Below, piece after piece: positions 52,504 through 61,194 of a stretch of DNA of 64,000 bases (position 1 is its first letter; every line of letters starts with the position of its first letter). The translations under genes were made by a program, and so were the position numbers. The DNA is from Methanolobus bombayensis (GTDB lineage Archaea; Halobacteriota; Methanosarcinia; Methanosarcinales; Methanosarcinaceae), in contig NZ_JAGGKD010000003.1 of the NCBI RefSeq assembly GCF_017873415.1, forward strand, positions 62,001-126,000, in the 5' to 3' direction. A model generated the notes under the pieces. The model did not search any database. It was not told the origin of the DNA and saw only the letters and a list, made by a program, of their open reading frames with translations.

Positions 52504-52561
52504 TTGCTACTGAAAAACGGAAATTCAAACAATTAATTAATATAGTAACTGAGGAAATTCA

Positions 52562-53158
52562 ATGAAAGATTTTGTGATAATAGGGCATAAAGCACTTACA
52601 AGCGGAGATTTTTCCTTAAATGACCTTCCTGGCTCTGCCGGAAGAATGGATATACTCTGCAGGTGTGTCAATTCAGCTCTTTTCCTTTCACACGGAATGA
52701 GGCGTGACGTGAATGTACACCTTGTACTTCTGGGTGAGCCTGATCCTGGGAAAGTAGTCAGGTTCAATGGAGAGAAGCTGAAATACCTTAACCCGGATGA
52801 GAGAAGCAGTGGTTCACTTATTAAAAAAGCACTTCAGAAAGATGCCATAGAGTACGAAACACAGTCCACTCCTGGAGTATACATACGTCGCACAGGATTG
52901 GAAGAACTGCTCAAAGAGTTCAGCGAGGCTGGCAGGGATATCTACTACCTGAGGGAAGATGGTGTGGACATGCGCGAGTACGGTGAGCTCAATAGTGATG
53001 CTGTATTTGTTCTCGGGGACCATATGGGAGTTACTGAAAAGGAAGAAGAGATGATCGAGAAGGTTGCGAAAAGCACCCTTAATATCGGACCTGTTTCCCT
53101 GCACTCAGATCACTGCATGATAATTATCCACAACGAACTTGATCGAAAAGAAGCATAG
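52562..53158 (+). CDS. trmY: tRNA (pseudouridine54-N1)-methyltransferase
   Basis: A 198-residue SPOUT-fold enzyme that makes N1-methylpseudouridine at tRNA position 54. Sequence hallmarks: FVIIGHKALTSGDFSLNDLPGSAGRMDILCRCVNSALFLSHGMRRD at the N-terminus, LLGEPDPGKVVRFNGEKLKYLNPDERS, and the SAM knot region LGDHMGVTEKEEEMI with GPVSLHSDHCMIIIHNELD. Start follows GAGG. Next gene encodes Pus10, which supplies the pseudouridine at the same position; the two form a functional pair. Confidence 0.96.
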   Translation: MKDFVIIGHKALTSGDFSLNDLPGSAGRMDILCRCVNSALFLSHGMRRDVNVHLVLLGEPDPGKVVRFNGEKLKYLNPDERSSGSLIKKALQKDAIEYETQSTPGVYIRRTGLEELLKEFSEAGRDIYYLREDGVDMREYGELNSDAVFVLGDHMGVTEKEEEMIEKVAKSTLNIGPVSLHSDHCMIIIHNELDRKEA

Positions 53159-53252
53159 TCAAAAAAGGTTATATTATATAGTACCTATTTCATGCAAATC
53201 CGAATTATCCATGGAATAAAACCGTAATTATACTACAAACAAGAGTGATCCA

Positions 53253-54545
53253 ATGAGCATACTCGAAACCGCTAAGAAAATAATAGAAGAAGGCCCCATC
53301 TGCGACCATTGCATGGGCAGACAATTTGCCAAATTATCAACTGGTCTTACTAATGTTGAAAGAGGGCAGGCTGTAAAATTGTCACTGGCAATGGAAGGAG
53401 ACGCCATTTTCAAAGAGACAGGAGACGAGTCCCTGCTGGAAGAACTGGCAAAGAGCAGTCACTACGCCAGAAAGACCCTGAGAATTGAGGACGAGGATGA
53501 AAAATGCTGGGTGTGTCTTGGTATTTTTGAAAAACTTGATCTCTGGGCTGACAGGGCAGTAGAAAGCATTGGTGAAAGAGAGTACTCCACATTCCTTGTA
53601 GGAACAAAGGTAAGCGGGCTCATTGGAGAAAATGAGGAAATACTCTGGAGCGAGTGTGGGATTACGCAGGCAGAGCAATTCAAGACCGAAATGAATCGCG
53701 AGGTAGGAAAACTCATCTCTGCACGTACCGGTAAAGAAGTTGAATTTGAAAGACCTGATATTGTAGTTACTCTTGATATTGCCGAGGAAAAAACAAGCGT
53801 TCAGGTAAGATCATTATATGTACAGGGCAGGTACAGAAAACTTGTTAGAGGCATACCACAGACAAGGTGGCCTTGCAGGAGTTGCGGCGGCAGGGGTTGT
53901 CAGGAATGCAACAACACCGGAAAACAGTATCCTGAATCAGTGGATGAACTTATAGGCAAGGAATTTGTTGAAATGGCAGAAGCAAAGGATTCCAAGTTCC
54001 ATGGTGCCGGAAGGGAAGATATCGATGCTCTCATGTTAGGCACCGGCAGACCATTTGTAATAGAAGCTCTGGATCCACAGATACGCAGCATAGATGTATG
54101 GGAGCTTGAAAAGAAGATCAACGAGTTCGCTGCAGGCAAAGTTGAGGTTGAAGGGCTTAAAATCGTTGAGAAGGCTATAATTGAGACTCTGAAGTCTTCA
54201 AAGGCGGATAAAGTTTATAACCTTAAAGTTACATTCAAAGACCCTGTTTCCACGGATAAACTTGAAGATGCTATAAGCTCACTTATAGGAATGCAGATTC
54301 ATCAGAGGACGCCACAAAGGGTGGCCCATAGAAGAGCGGATCTTGTCCGGAAGCGATATGTCCACAACATGCAGCTTATTGAGAAAACAGAGGAATATGC
54401 CATCATAGAAGTTCATTGTGATGGAGGGCTGTATGTCAAGGAACTGACATCAGGCGACGATGGAAGAACTGAGCCAAGCCTTACAGGGCTTTTAGGCATT
54501 CAGGCAAAAGTCGAGGAACTTAATGTCATCAAAGTAGACATATAA
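53253..54545 (+). CDS. pus10: tRNA pseudouridine synthase Pus10
   Basis: Makes pseudouridine at tRNA positions 54 and 55 in archaea. The 430-residue protein has a THUMP-like N-terminal part and a C-terminal catalytic domain. Zinc cysteines: CDHCMGRQFA near residue 14 and CWVCLG near 82. The catalytic stretch is FHGAGREDIDALMLGTGRPFVIEA, with the Asp in REDID. CRSCGGRGCQECNNTG forms an additional zinc knuckle at about 207-222. Start ATG follows GAGTGATCCA. Directly downstream of trmY. Confidence 0.96.
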   Translation: MSILETAKKIIEEGPICDHCMGRQFAKLSTGLTNVERGQAVKLSLAMEGDAIFKETGDESLLEELAKSSHYARKTLRIEDEDEKCWVCLGIFEKLDLWADRAVESIGEREYSTFLVGTKVSGLIGENEEILWSECGITQAEQFKTEMNREVGKLISARTGKEVEFERPDIVVTLDIAEEKTSVQVRSLYVQGRYRKLVRGIPQTRWPCRSCGGRGCQECNNTGKQYPESVDELIGKEFVEMAEAKDSKFHGAGREDIDALMLGTGRPFVIEALDPQIRSIDVWELEKKINEFAAGKVEVEGLKIVEKAIIETLKSSKADKVYNLKVTFKDPVSTDKLEDAISSLIGMQIHQRTPQRVAHRRADLVRKRYVHNMQLIEKTEEYAIIEVHCDGGLYVKELTSGDDGRTEPSLTGLLGIQAKVEELNVIKVDI

Positions 54546-54614
54546 TATCATCCTTTAGGATACACATCAAAATCATAATACATCAAAATCATTTGATCAT
54601 GGAGGAAATTAATA

Positions 54615-54908
54615 ATGGCAACATCACACGGAGAAAAACACTGTACAAGATATAAGTTGAAAAAGACCTCAAGAGAAAGAGGGCTTTCACCAGTAAGCAA
54701 GGCAATCCAGGAATTCGACTGCGGACAGATGGTCCACATCGACATTGACCCAAGTATACAGAAGGGAATGCCAAACGCAAGGTTCCAGGGAAGAACCGGA
54801 AAGATCACTGGTCAGCGCGGCCGAGCTTATCTACTGCAGGTAAGGGACGGGGACGCAATGAAAGAGATCATATCCCTTCCACAGCACCTTAAACCACAGA
54901 AATACTAA
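54615..54908 (+). CDS. rpl21e: ribosomal protein L21e
   Basis: A 97-residue large-subunit protein. [34 protein letters not shown] and [40 protein letters not shown] are diagnostic. A strong TGGAGGAAAT binding site precedes it. First gene of the conserved L21e-rpoF-DUF655-ksgA-hemK2 cluster. Confidence 0.98.
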   Translation: MATSHGEKHCTRYKLKKTSRERGLSPVSKAIQEFDCGQMVHIDIDPSIQKGMPNARFQGRTGKITGQRGRAYLLQVRDGDAMKEIISLPQHLKPQKY

Positions 54909-54921
54909 AATCAAGTCAAAA

Positions 54922-54958
54922 GTAATCCGGAATTCAAATCTGGATTACCTTTATTTAT
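54922..54958 (+). terminator. hairpin after rpl21e
   Basis: GTAATCCGGA (54922-54931) and TCTGGATTAC (54939-54948) form a 10-bp stem with one G-T pair and a 7-base loop, followed by CTTTATTTA. It may attenuate transcription into the following genes. Confidence 0.55.
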
Positions 54959-55097
54959 CGTTACATATATCTTTACTGTATATATTTAGCGATACAAATT
55001 AATTTCCGGGTATAAGAGTTTACATTTATACCCACCTTTGTAATCAATCGCCATTCTCAAGTGACCTAAATCTAATTAACGCATAGAGTGTATATCA

Positions 55098-55451
55098 ATG
55101 ATAGTAAAAGAAGTTCTGAGTGAAGAGTTATTGACCCTGCCTGAAGTTAAGGGTATGCTGCACGAACTGATGGAAGAGCGTCTCAAGGATGAGGAAGAGC
55201 TGGGTTATGAACTGCGCAAAGCTATCAACCATGCGGAAATGTTCTCTAAGACAACACCGGAAAAAGCAAGAGACCTTGTAAACAAGCTTCTTGAGCTGGA
55301 AAAAATGAAACCTGAGATCGCCATCAGAGTGGCTGATATCATGCCACAGTCAAGGGATGAGCTCAGATCTCTTTACGCAAAAGAAAGATTCACACTTACC
55401 GATGAAGAACTCGATGAAATGCTAAACCTTGTAGAAGAAGCAATGGATTAG
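55098..55451 (+). CDS. rpoF: RNA polymerase subunit Rpb4/RpoF
   Basis: A 117-residue subunit that pairs with Rpb7/RpoE in the polymerase stalk. IVKEVLSEELLTLPEVKGMLHEL and the HRDC-like C-terminus IAIRVADIMPQSRDELRSLYAKERFTLTDEELDEMLNLV are the family signatures. Position between L21e and DUF655 is conserved among euryarchaea. It has its own 190-base leader region upstream, including a terminator-like hairpin. Confidence 0.95.
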   Translation: MIVKEVLSEELLTLPEVKGMLHELMEERLKDEEELGYELRKAINHAEMFSKTTPEKARDLVNKLLELEKMKPEIAIRVADIMPQSRDELRSLYAKERFTLTDEELDEMLNLVEEAMD

Positions 55452-55537
55452 ATTTATATTCGATACACCCCTTTTTTTACATCGAGAGAAGTTGCAGCAG
55501 TAGCAACAGGTATGCCACAGGAGGGAATGAATTAATT

Positions 55538-56134
55538 ATGAAAACAAGGGGAAAACCACCTGAGAAAGAAGAGTATGCATGGATTTTAGATTATCTTCCA
55601 TATGGAAGCACTGATGACAAACGCCCTTCATATCAAAAGAAACCTCTTGTCCAGGCAGTAGGAGAAAAGCGTTTTGTATTGATGGAGCTTGTACCGAAAG
55701 AAGGAAAAGTACCTGATATACAGTCAAGAGTTTACATTGGTGATGGTGACAGGGACATTATTGACCACGTAAAGCACCGTATCACATACAATGACCTCAG
55801 CCACGGAGCACAGCTTGAACTGCCTTTCATCCTGGAAACAACCGTTAAACACCATGAAGAAAGATTTGTACAGTTCTTTAATGATGCACACCCCATAACA
55901 AACCGGCTTCATATGCTGGAGCTGCTTCCGGGTATTGGAAAAAAACTTATGTGGGCAATCATTGATGAAAGAAAGAAAGGACCTTTCACAAGTCTTGCAG
56001 AATTACACAAAAGGGTCGGTGGAGTACATTCACCGGAAAAGATACTCGTCAACAGGATCATAGAAGAGCTTAAAGATGAAAATATCAAATACAGGCTTTT
56101 CACAACTCCATCACGCCGCCCACGTAACCATTAA
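55538..56134 (+). CDS. DUF655 nucleic-acid-binding protein
   Basis: A 198-residue protein. The N-terminal beta part (YAWILDYLPYGSTDDKRPSYQKKPLVQAVGEKRFVLMELVPKEG) resembles an OB-like fold, followed by a helix-hairpin-helix pair (LELLPGIGKKLMWAIIDERKKGPFTSLAEL). The family is archaeal and always near rpoF and ksgA, suggesting a role in RNA metabolism or ribosome assembly; activity unknown. Spacing of 15 bases to ksgA supports co-transcription. Confidence 0.93.
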   Translation: MKTRGKPPEKEEYAWILDYLPYGSTDDKRPSYQKKPLVQAVGEKRFVLMELVPKEGKVPDIQSRVYIGDGDRDIIDHVKHRITYNDLSHGAQLELPFILETTVKHHEERFVQFFNDAHPITNRLHMLELLPGIGKKLMWAIIDERKKGPFTSLAELHKRVGGVHSPEKILVNRIIEELKDENIKYRLFTTPSRRPRNH

Positions 56135-56148
56135 AAGGTGTTCATTTT

Positions 56149-56958
56149 TTGGTATATGAGATACTTAGAAAATATGGTATCCGTGGTGGATACCATGACC
56201 AACATTTTTTGATAGATGAAAGGGTCCTTGACAGGATTGTTGATTCAGCGGATATAAAATCTCATGAGACCATACTTGAAATTGGGGCAGGAATCGGAAA
56301 TCTCACAGAAAGACTCATGGCAAAAGCCGGCCACGTTATTGCAGTAGAAAGAGATCCTGAGCTTATTTATGTATTGAAGGATCGTTTTGGAGAATCTGAC
56401 AAGCTAACTCTCATACATGGAGATGTGCTGGATGTTGAATTCCCGGCTTTTGACAAAGTTGTTGCCAATCTGCCTTATTCCATTTCATCTGAAATTACAT
56501 TCAAATTATTCAGATACAATTTCAAACTGGCAATACTGATGTACCAGTACGAGTTTGCCCAGAGACTTGTTGCGCATGCAAATTCCAAAGATTATAGCCG
56601 TTTGTCCGTAAATGCACACTATTTTGCAGATACTTCTATGATTATGAAAATACCCAGGGGTGCATTCTCACCTCCACCGGAAGTCCTCTCTGCAGTCGTT
56701 GAGCTAAAACCAAGACCTTCATATTTTGAAGTTCTGGACGAGAAATATTTCCTTGATTTTGTCACTGCGGTTTTCGGACAGAGACGAAAGAAGATGAGAA
56801 ATTCCATTCTTAAAAACAAGCAACTTCTGGGCATTGATGACATGAAAGAATTCATACATGAATTACCGCAGGAATTGCTTGATAAAAGACCTGAGAATCT
56901 TGAACCTGAAGAATTCGCAGAACTTGCGAATATGATGTTCAGGCATAAACAGAAATAA
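56149..56958 (+). CDS. rsmA: 16S rRNA dimethyladenosine transferase (KsgA/RsmA)
   Basis: A 269-residue SAM enzyme that dimethylates two adjacent adenines near the 3' end of 16S rRNA. Motif I: ILEIGAGIGNLTERL; motif II: VIAVERDPELI; motif IV: VVANLPYSISSEITFKL; C-terminal helical domain FSPPPEVLSAVVELKPRP and FGQRRKKMRNSI. Start is TTG at 56149, eight bases after AGGTG; no ATG fits the expected N-terminus. Fourth gene of the rpl21e cluster. Confidence 0.96.
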   Translation: MVYEILRKYGIRGGYHDQHFLIDERVLDRIVDSADIKSHETILEIGAGIGNLTERLMAKAGHVIAVERDPELIYVLKDRFGESDKLTLIHGDVLDVEFPAFDKVVANLPYSISSEITFKLFRYNFKLAILMYQYEFAQRLVAHANSKDYSRLSVNAHYFADTSMIMKIPRGAFSPPPEVLSAVVELKPRPSYFEVLDEKYFLDFVTAVFGQRRKKMRNSILKNKQLLGIDDMKEFIHELPQELLDKRPENLEPEEFAELANMMFRHKQK

Positions 56959-56965
56959 AACTATC

Positions 56966-57559
56966 ATGGTTACAATTGAATATAGCAAAGCACACGTAAA
57001 TCTTGCAGATCAGGTTTATGAGCCTGCTGAGGATTCTTACCTGCTTGCCGATACAGCCCTTGAATTTGTAAAGGATGGAATGGATGTTCTGGAAATCGGG
57101 ACAGGTAGTGGTTTTGTTTCTGCCGTTATTAAAGCCAACAGAAAAGTCAAACTACTGGCAACAGAGATCAGTCCGTTAGCAGCAATTTGTGCAAGATCCA
57201 ATGGCATTGATGTGATAAGAACAGACATGTTTGCAGGACTTAAAGGGAAAGAACAGTTTGATATTATCATATTTAATCCACCATATCTTCCAACATCCGA
57301 TGATGAAAAAATTCCAGGGTGGCTTAACTACGCTTTTGACGGAGGAATTGATGGCCGCAAGGACGTTGTTCCTTTCCTGCAAAAAGCTGGCAATTACCTG
57401 AAATCAGACGGGATCATTTTGTTATTGATCTCATCCCTTACAGGTGTAGATGAGGTCGTGATGGAAATAGAAAAAGCCAGATTCAGACCGGAAATCGTTT
57501 CCAGCACTAAATGCTCATTTGAAAGACTTGTTGTCATTAAAGGTGCTAACATTGATTAA
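56966..57559 (+). CDS. HemK2/Mtq2-like protein methyltransferase
   Basis: A 197-residue SAM-dependent N5-glutamine methyltransferase that modifies the GGQ motif of aRF1 with Trm112. VYEPAEDSYLLADTALEF at the N-terminus, motif I VLEIGTGSGFVSAVI, and the catalytic NPPYLP are visible; DGGIDGRKDVVPFL is typical of the group. It lies seven bases after ksgA. A Trm112 homologue is not in the window. Confidence 0.93.
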   Translation: MVTIEYSKAHVNLADQVYEPAEDSYLLADTALEFVKDGMDVLEIGTGSGFVSAVIKANRKVKLLATEISPLAAICARSNGIDVIRTDMFAGLKGKEQFDIIIFNPPYLPTSDDEKIPGWLNYAFDGGIDGRKDVVPFLQKAGNYLKSDGIILLLISSLTGVDEVVMEIEKARFRPEIVSSTKCSFERLVVIKGANID

Positions 57560-57685
57560 AACTGGTTTAATATATGTATTCACTATTTTTTGTACACTTT
57601 GATACAATCTACGTGTTTTAAATATAAAGAATAATATATAACAGTCGGCTTTTGGACTCAAAACCAATAAAAAAACGGTAAATCC

Positions 57686-60343
57686 ATGACTGAAATAGTT
57701 ATCCTTGACTATAACGAAGAAGAATCCTTTAAGCTTAAAAACGAACTTGAGAAGAGTTACAGTAAAGTTTCTGTTTATAATCCTGAAAGGGAAGATAATG
57801 ATTATTCACAAAGTACAGAAAATTCTATCATATTTTTCTGTAAACTTGATTCGCCCAGCTCAAGCATTTTAGATGATGCAATAAAAATAGCCTCTTCAGA
57901 GAGTGATCAAATAGTTTTTATTGTACCTGAAGCTGATGATGTATTCCTTGACCGAATATCCAGATCAGATACTATCCATTATCTGAAAGAACCTTATACC
58001 CGCAATGAACTTAGCTACATGATAAAAAAAGCTTCAAATAACCAACATACGAGCATGGAAGACTTGCATCTGCTTTCCGAAAGTGTATATGATATTGCTT
58101 TTACAATGACTGCCACCGGAGACATAATTTATGTAAGCCCTTCGGTGAAAAGGATAACAGGTTTCAGCCAGAAAGAAGTTTTGAATAAAGGTCTGAAGGA
58201 ACTGGTACCTGAAGATTCATTTAATTTTATTGGTGGTATGATAGGTACTTTTTTTGCCAAACTGGAAAAAGGAGAAAAAGTCAGATCACCTGTTTTTGAA
58301 CTTGAAATTTTATGTAAGGACGAATCCACATTATGGATGGAATTGACTATAAATTGTATTTTTGATTCTGAAAGAAATTTCAGATATTTTGCAGGAGTGA
58401 TGCACAATATCAATAATCGCAAAGAGGCAGAAGAACGTTTCAAAGCTGCAGTGGAATGTTCGGGTGATCTTATTTACGAATGGGATATGAAGACTGATAA
58501 CTTAGAATGGTTTGGTAATATCGAACAGATGCTTGGTTACGAATATGACGAACTCCCGGGAACTATCAATGAATGGTCTAAAATAATACATCCCGATGAT
58601 CTGCCTATTGTCAAGGAACTGATAGATAACTATCGTAGAACAGGTGACATCTTTGAGCTTGAATATCGTGTTTTTTCCAAAGATGGAGAATTGTACCACC
58701 TGAAAGAACATGGTACACCAATATTCGATAAAATTACAAAACAATTCATAAAGACTATTGGAGTATGTACCAACATCACTGATAAGGTAGAAGCCGAAAA
58801 AGCACTGGAAGAAAAAGAAGAACTATTCCGTTTAATTGCCGAGAATGCCAATGACGTTATCTGGGTCCTCGATGCAAAGGGAGATTTCCTCTATGTCAGT
58901 CCATCTGTTGAAAAACTCAGAGGCTATACTCCTGAAGAATTGATGGCTTTACCAATAGAAGAAAGATTGACTCCTGAATCCTCAAAGGTTGTTATGGACA
59001 CATGGACACAATTCTTCCAGAGATTCAAAAAAGGAATTATACCTGATACTCCACGAATAATAGAAGTTGAACAGCCCTGCAAAGATGGGTCAACTGTGTG
59101 GACAGAGCTACACATAAATCCTGTGCTTGACGATGATGGTAATTTCAAATTCTTCCTTGGTATCAGCAGGGATATCAGTACACACAGAAAGCAGGCCAGA
59201 ATGCTTGATAGCATTTTTAATCTTACACCCATACCCATGATATTGCTGGATGGAAATGGTATTGTTGAAAAGATAAACAAGGAATGTACAGTAATACCGG
59301 GTGTCAACAAAAAAACTGCAATTGGCAAGAAGGCAGGAGAGATATTTTCCTGTGCATATTCATTCAAGGAAGAAGGATGCGGGACCAATGAAGAATGTAA
59401 CTCGTGTACGTTCAGTAACCTTGAACAGGAGACATTCAGAACACACAGGAATTTCAATAAAGTAGAGGGTATAAGCACTACACGAATGCCTGATGGTTCT
59501 GATGCAAATCTGAATCTGGAAGTTTCTACTGCCTATATTGACCTTTATGATGATGCAAAAGTAATAATGTGTTTTGAAGATGTCACTGAAAGGAAAAAAA
59601 CAGAAGAAGAGATAATCGAATCAAAACTTGAAGCAGAAGAAGCAAATCGTACAAAGAGTGAATTCCTTGCAACCATAAGCCATGAACTCCGAACACCACT
59701 CAATGCCATCATTGGCTATTCACAAATGTTGCAGGATGATAATTTTGGTGACCTTAACCCCAAACAGGAAAAGTTTGCAAATCATATTCATACAAGTGGA
59801 AAACACCTCCTTGAACTTATAAACGACATCCTTGACCTTTCAAAGATAGAAGCTGGAAAAATGGATCTTCATCTGGAGACTTTCGAAGTCAATAAAGTGC
59901 TCAAGAATGTTTACAACATAATTAGTCCACTTGCTGAAAAGAAAAATATAGAGCTAGATTTTGCAATTAACCAGGATATATCAATATATGCTGACAAAGT
60001 AAGATATAAGCAGATACTCTATAACCTTCTGAGCAATGCAGTAAAGTTCACACCCGATGGTGGAAACGTCACAGTGAAAATAAGTGTTAATGATGATATA
60101 TTAACAACATCCATAATTGACGATGGAATAGGTATTGCTCCAGAAGAACAGAAAAAACTATTTACACCATTCTATCAGGCAGATTCATCCAATGCAAGAA
60201 AATATCAGGGTACAGGGCTTGGATTATCAATTGTCAAAAAAATGGTGGAACTCCATGGCGGAACGATAAAAGTGGAAAGTGAACCTGTAAAAGGAAGCAC
60301 ATTCACTTTCACATCACCTGTTAAAACCGAAAGATCAGATTAG
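57686..60343 (+). CDS. multi-PAS sensor kinase with degenerate receiver domain
   Basis: An 885-residue soluble kinase. Residues 1-120 are receiver-like (IVILDYNEEES ... HYLKEPYTRNELSYMI) with the switch Lys kept but the acidic pocket reduced. PAS domains follow at about 130-245, 250-365, 378-500 and 505-635. The last PAS has cysteines 556, 565, 571 and 574 (FSC...GCGTNEECNSC). HisKA at 645-720 has His666 in ATISHELRTPLN; the HATPase at 735-882 has NLLSNAVKFTP, DDGIGI and GTGLGL. Same architecture as the kinase at 19728-21632 plus three extra PAS domains. Its stop overlaps the convergent korB stop by four bases. Confidence 0.92.
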   Translation: MTEIVILDYNEEESFKLKNELEKSYSKVSVYNPEREDNDYSQSTENSIIFFCKLDSPSSSILDDAIKIASSESDQIVFIVPEADDVFLDRISRSDTIHYLKEPYTRNELSYMIKKASNNQHTSMEDLHLLSESVYDIAFTMTATGDIIYVSPSVKRITGFSQKEVLNKGLKELVPEDSFNFIGGMIGTFFAKLEKGEKVRSPVFELEILCKDESTLWMELTINCIFDSERNFRYFAGVMHNINNRKEAEERFKAAVECSGDLIYEWDMKTDNLEWFGNIEQMLGYEYDELPGTINEWSKIIHPDDLPIVKELIDNYRRTGDIFELEYRVFSKDGELYHLKEHGTPIFDKITKQFIKTIGVCTNITDKVEAEKALEEKEELFRLIAENANDVIWVLDAKGDFLYVSPSVEKLRGYTPEELMALPIEERLTPESSKVVMDTWTQFFQRFKKGIIPDTPRIIEVEQPCKDGSTVWTELHINPVLDDDGNFKFFLGISRDISTHRKQARMLDSIFNLTPIPMILLDGNGIVEKINKECTVIPGVNKKTAIGKKAGEIFSCAYSFKEEGCGTNEECNSCTFSNLEQETFRTHRNFNKVEGISTTRMPDGSDANLNLEVSTAYIDLYDDAKVIMCFEDVTERKKTEEEIIESKLEAEEANRTKSEFLATISHELRTPLNAIIGYSQMLQDDNFGDLNPKQEKFANHIHTSGKHLLELINDILDLSKIEAGKMDLHLETFEVNKVLKNVYNIISPLAEKKNIELDFAINQDISIYADKVRYKQILYNLLSNAVKFTPDGGNVTVKISVNDDILTTSIIDDGIGIAPEEQKKLFTPFYQADSSNARKYQGTGLGLSIVKKMVELHGGTIKVESEPVKGSTFTFTSPVKTERSD

Positions 60344-61194
60344 ACAAAGCCATCTATAAGCTCATCCACTTTTTCAGTTGAAGGCGATTTTTTGTAAAGG
60401 GGACCTGATGCAAGAACATCAAGATTATCCTCAAAAGTTGGTTTTTCATTAACATAGAAAACACCCAGAGGAATCTTTTCACCCCATTCCATGGACTTGT
60501 CGAATGCTTTCACACAATCATTCAACTCATAGCCAGGGTCATCCATTTCATACACTCTTTCAGAGTACCACTTGAAAGTATTCAGTTTATTGAAAGATAC
60601 ACAGGGTTGCAATACATCTACCAGTGAGAGACCTTTGTGCTGAATAGCCTTTTCTATAAGGGATGTCAGGTGTGAAACTTTGCCGGCATAACCACGGGCC
60701 ACAAATGAGCAATCAAGAGAAATTGCCATTGACAACGGATTAAGTGGCATGTTAAACACTCCATGAGTCTGCACCTTGGTTTTCATCCCGATCTCACTTG
60801 TAGGTGATGCCTGTCCCTTTGTAAGTCCGTATATCTGGTTGTCGTGCACTATCATGGTAATATCAGGATTTCTCCTTACAGTGTGGAGGAAATGATTACC
60901 TCCTTCACCATAACAGTCTCCATCACCTGTAACCGCAATGACGGTCAGCTCATGGTTTGCGACTTTTGCACCGGTTGCAGGAGGTAATGACCTTCCATGG
61001 AGTCCGTTGAAACCATTGCATTTGAGATAATGAGGGGTTTTACTTGACTGTCCGATACCTGATGCCACAAACACCTGATGAGGTGAACGTCCAAGATTTA
61101 CCAGTGCCTGTTTTATGGATTTCAATATTCCGAAATTGCCACAACCCGGACACCATGCTGTTTCAAAATCACCGTAATCTTCTATGTTGACCAT
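60340..61194 (-). CDS. 2-oxoacid:ferredoxin oxidoreductase beta subunit
   Basis: A 284-residue TPP-binding subunit. CPGCGNFG with Cys15 and Cys18 begins the Fe-S region; the TPP motif is GDGDCYGEGGNHFLHTVRRNPDITMIVHDNQIYGLT. It acts with the alpha subunit encoded immediately upstream, oxidatively decarboxylating 2-oxoacids to acyl-CoA with ferredoxin. Substrate (pyruvate, 2-oxoglutarate or other) cannot be fixed by eye. This two-subunit type differs from the four-gene Por of methanogens. Adjacent on the minus strand with no gap. Confidence 0.94.
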   Translation of the reverse strand: MVNIEDYGDFETAWCPGCGNFGILKSIKQALVNLGRSPHQVFVASGIGQSSKTPHYLKCNGFNGLHGRSLPPATGAKVANHELTVIAVTGDGDCYGEGGNHFLHTVRRNPDITMIVHDNQIYGLTKGQASPTSEIGMKTKVQTHGVFNMPLNPLSMAISLDCSFVARGYAGKVSHLTSLIEKAIQHKGLSLVDVLQPCVSFNKLNTFKWYSERVYEMDDPGYELNDCVKAFDKSMEWGEKIPLGVFYVNEKPTFEDNLDVLASGPLYKKSPSTEKVDELIDGFV

